Source: Hymenobacter chitinivorans DSM 11115
GTDB taxonomy: Bacteria > Bacteroidota > Bacteroidia > Cytophagales > Hymenobacteraceae
Assembly: GCF_002797555.1 (NCBI RefSeq)
Contig: NZ_PGFA01000002.1
Span: forward strand, 496,001 to 560,000
Length of the DNA stretch: 64,000 bases
Reading direction: 5' to 3'
The position numbers and the translations under genes were made by a program. The first letter of the stretch is position 1. Each line of letters opens with the position of its first letter. Below are positions 7,632 through 15,926 of the stretch, piece after piece. The notes beneath the pieces were generated by a model, which was not told where the DNA came from, made no database searches, and saw only the letters and a list, made by a program, of their open reading frames with translations.

Positions 7632-8579
7632 ATGGTTTTGAATCGTCCCATTCGTATCGGTACCCGCGGCAGCCGGCTGGCGTTGTGGCAGGCCCACCAC
7701 GTAGCGGCCTGTCTGGAGCTGGCCCAGCTGACCACCGAAATTGTCATCATCACCACCAAAGGCGACGTCGTGCTGGACCGCTCCCTGGATAAAATCGGGG
7801 CCAAGGGCGTGTTCACCGAGGAGCTGGAAGAAAGCCTGCGCTCGGGCGCCATCGACATTGCCGTGCACAGCGCCAAAGACGTGCAAAGCACCATTCCCGA
7901 GGATCTGGAGCTGCTGGCCTTTATGGAGCGCGAAAAAGTCAACGACGTCATCGTCAGCTACGACCCCAACCTCGACCTGAGCCGGCCCGACCTGGTGCTG
8001 GGCACGAGCAGCACGCGCCGTAAGGCCATGCTGCGCCGCCACTACCCGCACGCCACCACCGCCGAAGCCCGTGGCAACCTGCAAACCCGCCTGCGCAAGC
8101 TCGAAGAAGGCCAATACCACGCCCTGGTGCTGGCCTACGCCGGCGTGCACCGCATGGAGTACGACTCGCTGATTCGCCACGTGCTGCCCGAAACGCAGTT
8201 TGTGCCCGCCACCGGGCAGGGCAGCGTGGCCGTGGAGTGTGCCCGCAGCCTGGAGCCGGCCCTCAAAGCCGAGCTGCAGCGCGCCCTCGACCACAAAGCT
8301 ACCCACACCTGCCTGCTGGCCGAGCGGGCCTTTCTGCGCACCATGGAAGGTGGCTGCAGCATTCCTTCCTTCGCCTTAGCTACGCTCACCGAAACCGGCA
8401 CTTTGCAGCTCCACGGTGGCCTCATTAGCCTCGACGGGCAGCAATACCTGGAGGAAATTCTGACCACTGCCGACCTGAGCCAGGTCGAAGCTCTGGGCAC
8501 GGAGCTGGCCGAGCGGGTCCTGCGCCGCGGTGGCCGCCAGATTCTGGACGATATCCGCAGCCAGCGGGCCGTGAGCTAA
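7632..8579 (+). CDS. hemC: Hydroxymethylbilane synthase (porphobilinogen deaminase)
   Basis: Joins four porphobilinogen molecules into hydroxymethylbilane in haem and sirohaem synthesis. ATG at 7632 gives 315 residues, the normal size, and the typical start MVLNRPIRIGTRGSRLALWQ. A longer in-frame start at 7518 would run through the promoter. HSAKDVQ at about 79-85 and LGTSSTRRKA near 123-132 are the substrate-binding signatures. Cys242 in MEGGCSIP carries the dipyrromethane cofactor. The gene stands alone between a -7 box and a strong bidirectional terminator. No other haem genes are adjacent. Confidence 0.96.
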   Translation: MVLNRPIRIGTRGSRLALWQAHHVAACLELAQLTTEIVIITTKGDVVLDRSLDKIGAKGVFTEELEESLRSGAIDIAVHSAKDVQSTIPEDLELLAFMEREKVNDVIVSYDPNLDLSRPDLVLGTSSTRRKAMLRRHYPHATTAEARGNLQTRLRKLEEGQYHALVLAYAGVHRMEYDSLIRHVLPETQFVPATGQGSVAVECARSLEPALKAELQRALDHKATHTCLLAERAFLRTMEGGCSIPSFALATLTETGTLQLHGGLISLDGQQYLEEILTTADLSQVEALGTELAERVLRRGGRQILDDIRSQRAVS

Positions 8580-8598
8580 AGAGGATATGACGTAAAAC

Positions 8599-8630
8599 AA
8601 AAAGGCCGGAAATGACTTCCGGCCTTTTTC
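8599..8630. terminator. Bidirectional terminator between hemC and DUF2238 gene
   Basis: AAAAAGGCCGGAA and TTCCGGCCTTTTT are perfect 13-bp arms with a five-base loop. The A/T-ended stem can serve both convergent genes. Confidence 0.92.
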
Positions 8631-8635
8631 CTTTT

Positions 8636-9289
8636 TTATGCGTGTAGCACCGGTTCTGGCGGCTGGGGCCGGCGGTCCAGCTTGTCGCGCAGCCAGTAGA
8701 GCAGCAGGGCGAAAACAGCCCCGCTGGTGTCGGCCAGCATGTCCTTTTGGGCGTCCCAGATGTCGCCCTGGCTGCCCAGAAACGCGGCTCCGGCGTCACC
8801 CCCGGCCGTTTCGGCGTACACCCACTCAATCAGCTCATAGCTCATGGCCACCGTACCGATGACGCAGAGTGGAAACAGGTAGGCCACGGCCCGGTTGCGG
8901 ATAACCTGGTACCGGTCGATGAGCTCCAGGATGGCAAAGGCGTAGAACCCGACGCTGACGTGGGCCACCCGGTCGTACATGTTGCGCTTGAAGCCAAAGA
9001 GGTTGTTAAACCAGGCGAACGGTACTTTCTCAAAAGTGTAGTAGCCGCCGATGGTGTGCATAAACAGCAGCACGCTCATGAGCAGATACGCCAGGTTGGA
9101 GAACCGCACGCCGCGCACATACAGCACCACCAGCGCCGCGGCAATGGCCACAATAGGCGTATTTTCGGCTACCCAGGTGCCCCGCTCGGCCGGGTTGATG
9201 GCCAACACGGCAAAGAGGATAAGGTAAGCCAGCAACAGCAGCTTAGGAAACCAGTGGGGTGGGGGCGTGGCCGAGCGGGGAGCAGGCAT
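8636..9289 (-). CDS. DUF2238 inner-membrane protein (YjdF-like)
   Basis: A 217-residue polytopic membrane protein with about six hydrophobic segments. The conserved pieces are FKRNMYDRVAHVSVGF, an E-rich helix MSYELIEWVYAE, and GSQGDIWDAQKDMLADTSGA. These are the hallmarks of the DUF2238/YjdF family, whose function is unknown. ATG at 9289 was chosen. An upstream in-frame ATG at 9424 would add 45 hydrophilic residues that overlap the promoter region of the divergent cyclophilin gene. The conserved Asp, His and Glu residues inside or near membrane helices hint at an ion- or metal-linked role, but this is speculation. Confidence 0.88.
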   Translation of the reverse strand: MPAPRSATPPPHWFPKLLLLAYLILFAVLAINPAERGTWVAENTPIVAIAAALVVLYVRGVRFSNLAYLLMSVLLFMHTIGGYYTFEKVPFAWFNNLFGFKRNMYDRVAHVSVGFYAFAILELIDRYQVIRNRAVAYLFPLCVIGTVAMSYELIEWVYAETAGGDAGAAFLGSQGDIWDAQKDMLADTSGAVFALLLYWLRDKLDRRPQPPEPVLHA

Positions 9290-9435
9290 ACGAGGCGGAA
9301 AGTAAAGACGAGCTTGGCGCACAATACGGATATTTTGCAGTTTCGGCGGCGTTACACGTAAAAAGCCGGTTCTGATTGGCTGGGCCGTTCGGCCGGCCGC
9401 GCACGGAATTTGTAGCGCCGCCACCCGAAACCCCG

Positions 9436-9443
9436 TAGTTTTG
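9436..9443 (+). promoter_or_regulatory. -7 box upstream of cyclophilin gene
   Basis: TAGTTTTG matches TAnnTTTG and lies 29 bp before the start codon. A TTTG at 9409-9412 is a possible -33 element with 23-bp spacing, slightly longer than ideal. Confidence 0.6.
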
Positions 9444-9472
9444 CCTTACATCCTTTCACTTACCTCTCCGCT

Positions 9473-10120
9473 ATGAAGCTCATTTCCCGCGCTACGGCGC
9501 TGTGCTGGCTCCTGCTTTGTCTGCTCACGGCCCCGGCCCTGCACGCTGCCAAAGCCCCCAAAAAAAGCAAGAAGGACCAGGTCGTAACCATCAGTACGCC
9601 CCAGGGCGACATCCGGCTGATTCTGTTTGACGAGACGCCCCTGCACAAGGAAAACTTTCTGAAGCTGGCCCAGAGCGGGTTTTATAACGGCACCACGTTT
9701 CACCGCATCATCCAAAACTTCATGATTCAGGGCGGCGACGGCAACTCCAAGGACGCCGACCCCAGCAACGATGGCATGGGCCCGCAGAACGATAAAACCA
9801 TTCCGGCCGAAATTCGCCCCGAGTTTTCGCACAAGTTTGGAGCCGTAGCCGCCGCCCGGCAGGGCGACATGGTAAACCCCACCAAAGCCAGCAGCAGCTC
9901 CCAGTTTTACATCGTGCAGAACCACAACGGCACGCCCCACCTCAACGGCGGCTACACCGTCTTCGGGCAGGTTATCAGCGGCCTGGATGTAGTTGACAAA
10001 ATTGCCGCTCAACCCAAGGACATGCGCGACCGGCCCACTACCGACATCAAAATGACGGTGAAAGTAGAAAAGCTGAAAAAGAAAAAAATCACCGAGCTCT
10101 ACGGCTACAAGTACGAATAG
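9473..10120 (+). CDS. Exported cyclophilin-type peptidyl-prolyl isomerase
   Basis: Catalyses cis-trans isomerisation of X-Pro bonds, here in the periplasm. A signal peptide covers about residues 1-25 and is followed by a Lys-rich linker (KAPKKSKKDQ). The cyclophilin domain follows with GTTFHRIIQNFMIQGGD near 74-90. It also has the SSQFYIV and HLNGGYTVFGQVISG segments. The length of 215 residues is normal for a single-domain periplasmic cyclophilin. The C-terminal KKKKITELYGYKYE tail is common in Bacteroidota homologues. It is followed 12 bp later by an RmlD-like reductase on the same strand, so the two may be co-transcribed. Confidence 0.95.
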   Translation: MKLISRATALCWLLLCLLTAPALHAAKAPKKSKKDQVVTISTPQGDIRLILFDETPLHKENFLKLAQSGFYNGTTFHRIIQNFMIQGGDGNSKDADPSNDGMGPQNDKTIPAEIRPEFSHKFGAVAAARQGDMVNPTKASSSSQFYIVQNHNGTPHLNGGYTVFGQVISGLDVVDKIAAQPKDMRDRPTTDIKMTVKVEKLKKKKITELYGYKYE

Positions 10121-10132
10121 CGCCGCCCCGTT

Positions 10133-11041
10133 ATGACCAAACGTATTCTGGTGACCGGTTCGAATGGCTTGCTGGGCCAGAAACTGGTGGCGCTCCTTCG
10201 TCAGCAGCCAGGCGTAGAGCTTATTGCCTCTTCCCGCGGCGCTAACAAGCTGGCGGACCTGTATCCCGACCTACGCTTCGTGCCTCTGGACGTAACCGAC
10301 CGCGCCCAGGTGCAGCAAGTGCTCCGGGCCGAACACCCCACCCACCTGATTCACACCGCCGCCATGACCAACGTCGACGAGTGTGAGCTGAACCGCGAGC
10401 CGTGCTGGTTGCAAAATGTCACGGCCGTGGAGCACCTCGTCGAAGCCTGCGAGCAGCTCGGCATCCACCTCACGCACGTCAGCACCGACTTTGTCTTCAG
10501 CGGTGCAGCCGGCCCGCTCGCGGAGGAAGCCACGCCTGGGCCGGTCAATTTTTACGGGGAAAGTAAGCTGGCGGCCGAGAAGGCCGTGCGGGCCAGCTCC
10601 GGCCGCTGGGCCATTGTGCGCACGGTGCTCGTGTATGGCATTGCCCACGAATACGGCCGTACCAACATCGTGCTCTGGGTCCGCGACTCGCTGCGGGCGG
10701 GCAAGCAGATCAATGTGGTGAATGACCAGTTCCGCACCCCCACGCTGGCCGAGGATTTAGCCCAGGGCTGCTGGCTAGTTGTCAAGCACGAGGCCACCGG
10801 CGTGTACCACATCAGCAGCAGCGAGCTACTCACGCCCTACCAAATGGCCCTGCAGGTTGCCGACTACTTTCAGCTTGACAAAAGCCTGATTGTCAAAGTC
10901 GACGCAAGCACGTTTTCCCAGCCGGCCAAGCGTCCTCTACGCACGGGCTTTATCATTACCAAGGCGCAGCGCGAGCTAGGGTACGCACCGCATACATTCC
11001 AGGAAGGCATTGCCCTACTAGCCAGGCAAACAGCCCAATGA
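10133..11041 (+). CDS. RmlD-like SDR family NAD(P)-dependent reductase
   Basis: A 302-residue extended short-chain dehydrogenase. The nucleotide-binding motif is TGSNGLLGQ (about 8-16), the catalytic Tyr-Lys pair is YGESK at 141-145, and STDFVF lies at 117-122. Sequence order and the NDQFRTPTLAEDLAQ segment resemble dTDP-4-dehydrorhamnose reductase (RmlD). No rml genes are adjacent, however, so the true substrate is uncertain and could be another nucleotide sugar or a methionine adenosyltransferase regulatory-type role. It starts 12 bp after the cyclophilin gene and ends ahead of a strong terminator. Confidence 0.88.
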   Translation: MTKRILVTGSNGLLGQKLVALLRQQPGVELIASSRGANKLADLYPDLRFVPLDVTDRAQVQQVLRAEHPTHLIHTAAMTNVDECELNREPCWLQNVTAVEHLVEACEQLGIHLTHVSTDFVFSGAAGPLAEEATPGPVNFYGESKLAAEKAVRASSGRWAIVRTVLVYGIAHEYGRTNIVLWVRDSLRAGKQINVVNDQFRTPTLAEDLAQGCWLVVKHEATGVYHISSSELLTPYQMALQVADYFQLDKSLIVKVDASTFSQPAKRPLRTGFIITKAQRELGYAPHTFQEGIALLARQTAQ

Positions 11042-11077
11042 GGAGCTGAATCTGCACAGCCAAACCGCTGTAAACGC

Positions 11078-11110
11078 AAAAAAACCGTTGGCAAAGCCAG
11101 CGGTTTTTTT
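11078..11110 (+). terminator. Terminator after RmlD-like gene
   Basis: AAAAAACCGTTGGC and GCCAGCGGTTTTTTT pair with one G-T wobble and a three-base loop, followed by a T run. Confidence 0.9.
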
Positions 11111-11504
11111 ACACACCTATTGCAACAACCTTTGGGTTTTGCCGCTGCGAGCAGAGCAGCGGGTAGCCCGTATTCTTTATTTTTTCACCATTTTACTGGC
11201 GGAACATTTTCGTTTTGCAGGCCTGCGAGCAGTCTGAGGAAACTGGCTGGCTCACTTGGCTGGCTGTTTCTTATGACAATATTAGGGCAAGAAAGCCCCG
11301 GTGTAAAGGATGATTTATTTCTAATTGTGACATAGTTAAGATGGTCTTTTTTGGAACCAAGATAGAACAGATTGATACTGGTCAAGGTCAGAGGAACAGC
11401 CTTAGTAACCAAAAATAGGGTATGGTGCAGCATTTCAGGCGTTTTGACTGCCAGTATAGAGGTGGGAGCGGGTGGAAATAATCCTGGTAATTGTGACGGA
11501 TCAA
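11111..11504. other. Gene-poor stretch downstream of the peptide-importer operon
   Basis: About 390 bp, clearly richer in A and T than its neighbours, between two convergent genes. A minus-strand frame continues out of the permease region to 11185 but has poor codon bias and no recognisable protein pattern. A 20-codon minus ORF (start near 11335) also looks accidental. I see no convincing terminator for the permease operon here. It may be a decayed remnant of accessory DNA. Confidence 0.5.
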
Positions 11505-12500
11505 TTACTGGCGCGTGGTCTGCTTTGAGAAAGAAAATAACAGTTGCCGCAAAGCCAGAACGGTGAGCAGAATAGCAGAAGCCGGAAAAAGGATGAGCCA
11601 CCAAGCCGTAAAGTCTTGCCGGGATGTGGCCAGGAGCCGGCCCCAACTGGCAATTTGGGGTGGCAAGCCAACACCCAAGAAAGAAAGTGTCGTCTCAAGG
11701 CCGATGAGCGCGGCTACGCTGAGTGGCAACAGGCCCCCAATTGTATTACGTAAGGCGGGAAAGGCGTGTCGAACCAGAATTTGCCAGGACGGCACTCCCA
11801 GCGCCTGAGCGGCCTCGATGTAAGGGAGCTGCCGAATTCGCAGCATCTCGGCCCGCACGAGCTGGGCCGAAACCGGCCAGTAGGTGAGTGAGAGTATGCA
11901 CAGCATCGCGAATATCGACGGCTGCTGCACGGCGGCAATAGCCAGCACCAACACGAGCCGGGGTATTGAGGTCAATAGCGCAATGAGGAGCAGAACACCC
12001 TTATCCACCGGAACCGGCCACTGGGCAGCACGCGCCCCCGCCGCCAGCCCCCGCCGGGCTACTAACCAAGCGCCAACGCCACCAAAAAGTGCAAGCAACA
12101 GACCCGTAAGCGTGATCCGGAAAAAAAACAGGAAAAGACCCGCGGCAGCCAGCACGAGCACCGGCCCCGCCGGAATAGTGAGTCGACGGTTTCCATAGTA
12201 GCCTGCCAGACTACCTAGGAAGCTGCCCAGCAGAGTGGCGGCTATGGCGGCTGGTACACTGACGAGGCAAACCGTGCTGGCGCCGTAGAGCAGGCCGGCT
12301 AGCACATCCCGGCCCTGAGGATCCGTGCCCAGCCAGTGCGCCTTCTGCCCAGGAGGTTGAGCAAGTGCCTGCAAGTCTGGAATATCGGGAGCCCAAGCTG
12401 CGGGCAGCACCAGAGTACTGGCAGCGGCCGTCAGCACTATGGCCAGCCACCCCGCTGCCAGCCATCCCGCCCAGGAGTTCCGTAGTGCCCGTTGCCTCAC
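11505..12500 (-). CDS. Oligopeptide/dipeptide-type ABC transporter permease (DppC-like)
   Basis: Inner-membrane permease of the peptide/nickel ABC importer family. The periplasmic entry motif HWLGTDPQGRDVLAGLLYGA is at about residues 55-74. The cytoplasmic EAA loop is YIEAAQALGVPSWQILVRHA (about 226-245), which docks onto the ATPase. It has about six membrane segments in 331 residues, with an extra hydrophobic segment after the first transmembrane pair. The start overlaps the stop of the DppB-like gene by 4 bp, so the two are translationally coupled. No ATPase gene (DppD/F or OppD/F) follows, so this importer must borrow ATPases from elsewhere in the genome or be incomplete. Confidence 0.93.
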   Translation of the reverse strand: MRQRALRNSWAGWLAAGWLAIVLTAAASTLVLPAAWAPDIPDLQALAQPPGQKAHWLGTDPQGRDVLAGLLYGASTVCLVSVPAAIAATLLGSFLGSLAGYYGNRRLTIPAGPVLVLAAAGLFLFFFRITLTGLLLALFGGVGAWLVARRGLAAGARAAQWPVPVDKGVLLLIALLTSIPRLVLVLAIAAVQQPSIFAMLCILSLTYWPVSAQLVRAEMLRIRQLPYIEAAQALGVPSWQILVRHAFPALRNTIGGLLPLSVAALIGLETTLSFLGVGLPPQIASWGRLLATSRQDFTAWWLILFPASAILLTVLALRQLLFSFSKQTTRQ

Positions 12501-13564
12501 GCTTCCAGTCTAATGCGAGGATCTGCCAGGTAATACAGCCAATCCGCCAGGATTTGGCCCAATAACCGCACCAGGGCTACCAGCAATACCGCTCCCAGTA
12601 GCACGGGAAAATCCCGGGCTGCCGCTGCTTCAGCCATTGTGCGGCCCATGCCGGGCAGCGCGAAGATCAGCTCCACCACCACGGCCCCAGCTACCAGCGC
12701 CGGTAGCAGATCCGCTACTTGGGCAATGGTAGGCAATAGGGCATTACGTAGCGCGTGCCGGTTGACAACGTACCGGCTTGCCAACCCCTTGGCCCGGGCC
12801 GTTACAATATATTGCTGCCACAACTCGTGTTGAAGGGCTGTATCGAGCTGTACCGCTAAGGCTGGAAAACTGACTAACACTAGGCTCAGCCAGGGCAAAA
12901 TCAGGTGGTACCCGGTTGCCAGCAGCTGGTACGCCCAGGGCTGCGGGGGGAAGTCGGGGCGGGCTAGGCCATACGCTGGGAACAGCATCAGTACGTCGGG
13001 ATTAGCCAAAAACAGCAACAAAAGCACCGCCACTACGAAAACAGGTAGCCCCTGCAGCAGGTGCAGGCCAGCCAGCACCAATGTGCGCCACCGCCGGTAA
13101 CGGCTCAGCCCTAGTGCTACCCCATACGCCGCTGCGAGAGTCAATACAAAGGCGCCCGTCGTCAAGGTGAGCGTCGAAACCAGGGCCTGGCTTAGCAAAT
13201 TTGCTACGGGCTGGTCGTCCCGAAAGGACTGCCCCAAATCACCCTGGGCTAGGCCGCGCAGCCACACATGATACTGGTTGTGCCACCCATTCCACTGCCA
13301 CCGCAGCCCCCAGCCCCGTTGCGGGGCCAAGGTAGGAGTCAGATAAAAAAGTGGTAAGTCAAGGCCCAAACGCTGCTGCAGGCGAAACTCGGCCGCGCGC
13401 AACTGGGCTGCGGTGGCTACGTGGCCGGTTATGCTGCTGGTCTGCAGTTCGGCCAACCGTAGCTGGTTACTGGCTAAAAGCCGGCTTAGTAGGAAAATAA
13501 TAGAGAGAATTCCCCAAGCCGCGGGCAGGGTACGCAGCAGTCGGGAAAACAAAAAGCGCCCCAT
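12497..13564 (-). CDS. Oligopeptide/dipeptide-type ABC transporter permease (DppB-like)
   Basis: Partner permease of the peptide importer, 355 residues with about six membrane helices. The N terminus MGRFLFSRLLRTLPAAWGIL and GDLGQSFRDDQPVANLL are typical of the DppB/OppB branch. The EAA loop YIVTARAKGLASRYVVNRHA is near residues 250-269. It starts 3 bp after the substrate-binding lipoprotein stop and overlaps the next permease by 4 bp, so binding protein and both permeases form one operon. The large periplasmic region between helices one and two (about 30-120) is longer than in many DppB proteins and rich in Trp and Gln. Confidence 0.93.
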   Translation of the reverse strand: MGRFLFSRLLRTLPAAWGILSIIFLLSRLLASNQLRLAELQTSSITGHVATAAQLRAAEFRLQQRLGLDLPLFYLTPTLAPQRGWGLRWQWNGWHNQYHVWLRGLAQGDLGQSFRDDQPVANLLSQALVSTLTLTTGAFVLTLAAAYGVALGLSRYRRWRTLVLAGLHLLQGLPVFVVAVLLLLFLANPDVLMLFPAYGLARPDFPPQPWAYQLLATGYHLILPWLSLVLVSFPALAVQLDTALQHELWQQYIVTARAKGLASRYVVNRHALRNALLPTIAQVADLLPALVAGAVVVELIFALPGMGRTMAEAAAARDFPVLLGAVLLVALVRLLGQILADWLYYLADPRIRLEA

Positions 13565-13567
13565 TAT

Positions 13568-15307
13568 TTACTTTGTTCGGCTCGGTGCAAGTTGAATAGC
13601 AGTAGCAGTGTAGCCCGGGCGTAGCCCCGTCACTTGCAGATTGGTAAGCCGCTGCGAGGCCGCTAGCCGGGAACGGAGAAAGAACAGAACCATCAGGGGC
13701 TTTTCTTCGTGCAGCATCCGTTGAAACCGCCGTAGCAGCACCGTTTGTCGGTTCTCATTTTCCTCACTGGCAATGGCTTCAATCAACTGGTCACTGGCGG
13801 CATTGCCAAAGCCGGTGTAATTACCTGATCCTATGCTATTGGAGTGCAGGATGGGAGCAAAGTTGTATACAAACGGATTGCCGGTAATAGTGAAGAGGTA
13901 CAGATCTACCGAGCCAGCCCGGAGCTTTTCCCAGAACAAGGATGCTTCTAACGGTTGGGGCTGCAAGGCAATTCCGAGTTTGCCTGCGGCGGCCCGTAAT
14001 TGCAGCGCTATAGTTTCAAAAGCAGGGTCGCCGGTGCGGTAACTCAGCGTAAGAGCCAGCCGCTGAGTTGTACCATCCGGGCTCCGGCGTGTCCATTCTC
14101 CGGCGGGCTGCCGCTGCCAGCCCGCTTTGCGTAGGAGCCGCATAGCCGTTTGAGGGGAGTACGTGGGCAGAGGCAAACTATCGTTATAAACCGGGCCTGA
14201 GTTAGGATTAATCAGCCCGACACTGGGATAGGCCATTCCCAGTTGAGTGGCCTTAATCAAAGCCGGAATATCAAATAAGTGAGCTAGTGCTTGCCGCGTA
14301 AACTTGTCCTGCAGTGCGGGCTGCCTGGTATTAAAGCAAGCCGTTATCATTTTGTAGGAATCAGCAGTGAAAAACTGCAGTGCCGCTTTGTTATCCGGGT
14401 CTTGCTTCAGCCGCTGAAATTCCTTAGCGGGCATCATCGGAAAAACATCAATATCCCCGCGTCGCAGCGCCAGTAGGGCCGTTGCTTCATCGGGAATAAT
14501 CTGATAGTCGAGTTGCTGAGGATGGGCCTGCAGGGGCAGCAGGTCGGAGCGGAGCGTGTCGGCCCACCAGTGGGACTTGCGCTTAAACGTCAGAAAGCGT
14601 CCCGGCTCCCATTTTGCCAGCGTGTAGGGCCCACTGCCGGGCAGATGCTCTGGATGGTGAGCCAACTGAGCTTGTTTGTAGCGCTCTACGAAAGCCCGCA
14701 CCGCCGGATTGTGCGAGTCAGCGGCAGTATCCGCGCGTAGCGAGGCCAGAGAAATGGGGCGCAACTGGCCCTGAGGGTCCAGGGGGTATTCGGGTAGGAT
14801 AACGTAGTCGCCGGAGGAGTGCTGATACTCGGGTGAATGGCCCGCGCAGACCAGGGTAAACCGTCGTGGATCAACCGGATCAAAACGGATATCCCGGATG
14901 AAACCCCACTGTGCCTGATTCGATTCAATGGGTAGACCCGGGCAATTCATCACTTTGAGCGTGAATGCCACATCCTTGGCTAAGATAGGCTGCCCATTAT
15001 CCCATACGGCCTCGGGCCGGATACGGTAGGTGAGTAGGGTCAGAGAGTCGGTATGCTCAACTGTCGGTAGTGCCTCCGCAAGGCAAGGGGTAAATTGCTG
15101 TCGACTAGGGTCGACAAATAGTAAGCTGGAATACAGCATGTTAGCCGCTTCCAGCGAATTCTCATTGGGAAGAACAAGGGGATCTAGGTTTTCCGGGTCT
15201 CTTTCCCAGCGAATTCGTATCGCGGCGGAAGAGTCCTCCCGGTGGGTAGAGCAGGCGCTGAAAGCGCCGCTCACCACGACCAGAAAACCAAACAAAAGAT
15301 GCTTCAT
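13568..15307 (-). CDS. Peptide-type ABC transporter substrate-binding lipoprotein
   Basis: A 579-residue member of the OppA/DppA (SBP family 5) class that captures peptides outside the inner membrane and delivers them to the two downstream permeases. A lipoprotein signal is visible, with FSAC and Cys19 as the lipid anchor. The family signature runs through DPENLDPLVLPNENSLEAAN, WDNGQPILAKDVAFTLKV and GSGPYTLAKWEPGRFLTF. The C-terminal half has the usual NPNSGPVYN and LYLFTITGNPFVYN segments. It is the first long gene of the operon and begins 83 bp after a 54-codon ORF (15391-15555). Its ligand is unknown. The neighbouring peptide is an obvious candidate but this is only inference. Confidence 0.94.
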   Translation of the reverse strand: MKHLLFGFLVVVSGAFSACSTHREDSSAAIRIRWERDPENLDPLVLPNENSLEAANMLYSSLLFVDPSRQQFTPCLAEALPTVEHTDSLTLLTYRIRPEAVWDNGQPILAKDVAFTLKVMNCPGLPIESNQAQWGFIRDIRFDPVDPRRFTLVCAGHSPEYQHSSGDYVILPEYPLDPQGQLRPISLASLRADTAADSHNPAVRAFVERYKQAQLAHHPEHLPGSGPYTLAKWEPGRFLTFKRKSHWWADTLRSDLLPLQAHPQQLDYQIIPDEATALLALRRGDIDVFPMMPAKEFQRLKQDPDNKAALQFFTADSYKMITACFNTRQPALQDKFTRQALAHLFDIPALIKATQLGMAYPSVGLINPNSGPVYNDSLPLPTYSPQTAMRLLRKAGWQRQPAGEWTRRSPDGTTQRLALTLSYRTGDPAFETIALQLRAAAGKLGIALQPQPLEASLFWEKLRAGSVDLYLFTITGNPFVYNFAPILHSNSIGSGNYTGFGNAASDQLIEAIASEENENRQTVLLRRFQRMLHEEKPLMVLFFLRSRLAASQRLTNLQVTGLRPGYTATAIQLAPSRTK

Positions 15308-15390
15308 GAAGAGGTTATTGCTCGGAACAGGGTCCGGGCAAGTTAACTAACATTCGACAGGAAGCAGAGCGCCAAGCAGGCGATGAAGCT

Positions 15391-15555
15391 TTAAATCATT
15401 CCGCCGCCCCAGCCACCGCCACCTTGTTCCGATTCGGAAGGTGTGGGCGCAACGATGATGACATTAGAGTTATTGGCATTCGAAGACGCCTTGGGCTCAG
15501 TAGAAGCTGTCAAGCTGGAGAGTTGAAGCAGGGCAATGGCGATAAGTTCTAACAT
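15391..15555 (-). CDS. Candidate small secreted peptide precursor (54 aa)
   Basis: A short ORF directly upstream of the peptide-importer operon on the same strand. ATG at 15555 and TAA at 15391-15393 give 54 residues. The N terminus (MLELIAIALLQLSSLTAST) is a hydrophobic stretch resembling a weak signal peptide without a basic n-region. A polar Asn/Ser/Pro/Glu-rich middle follows (NANNSNVIIVAPTPSESEQ). The C terminus is GGGGWGGGMI, a Gly-rich tail with a single Trp. Such a layout is typical of bacterial peptide precursors whose C-terminal part is released. No modification enzyme is adjacent. No homologue is known to me, and coding status rests on position, frame and composition only. Confidence 0.6.
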   Translation of the reverse strand: MLELIAIALLQLSSLTASTEPKASSNANNSNVIIVAPTPSESEQGGGGWGGGMI

Positions 15556-15926
15556 GGCGCTTTAGGAGGTTGAGTCGTTCGAGAGTTTGAATGACACAAA
15601 TTTGCTGCACAACTAGGCTGACGGAAAGGAAAGATATTCTGTAAAAGTGACTTGGATTTTATGAATAAATATTAGCTTTTTATGAAAGTAGATAAGGTTA
15701 GACAGCATACAGCTAAGTAATTAACCAGCTGTCAAAACGAATATGCACTTCTAGTTTTGGGAAAATGTGACTTTTTGATTTTAGTAAGGGTAAAATTACC
15801 CAAGCACAAAGGTGCAGAACGATTTGCCAACTAATAAAGGAAATATTTGAAATATTTGTGACAGGCTTTATCGGCTTTTCTTCATCTTGCAAAGTCCTCA
15901 ATCGCCTCCAAAGCCACAATTTGCCC
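15556..15926. promoter_or_regulatory. AT-rich divergent control region
   Basis: This 371-bp gap separates the small peptide/importer operon (minus) from the TPR-like gene (plus), and is much richer in A and T than the genes on either side. On the minus strand TATCTTTC near 15635-15642 is one base off the -7 consensus. Near the plus-strand gene lies a tandem AAATATTTG pair (15841-15858). No other ORF is convincing. A shared control region for both transcripts is likely. Confidence 0.5.
15841..15858 (+). promoter_or_regulatory. Tandem AAATATTTG repeat, possible operator
   Basis: Two head-to-tail copies of AAATATTTG, each containing the palindrome AAATATTT, lie about 70 bp before the TPR-like gene. 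Spacing of 9 bp is close to one helical turn. The role as protein-binding site is inferred. Confidence 0.4.

Noticed and set aside
11185..11646. Minus-strand 153-codon frame downstream of the DppC-like permease
   Set aside because: Its first half is another frame of the permease and the rest has no protein-like pattern, so an additional gene is not supported.
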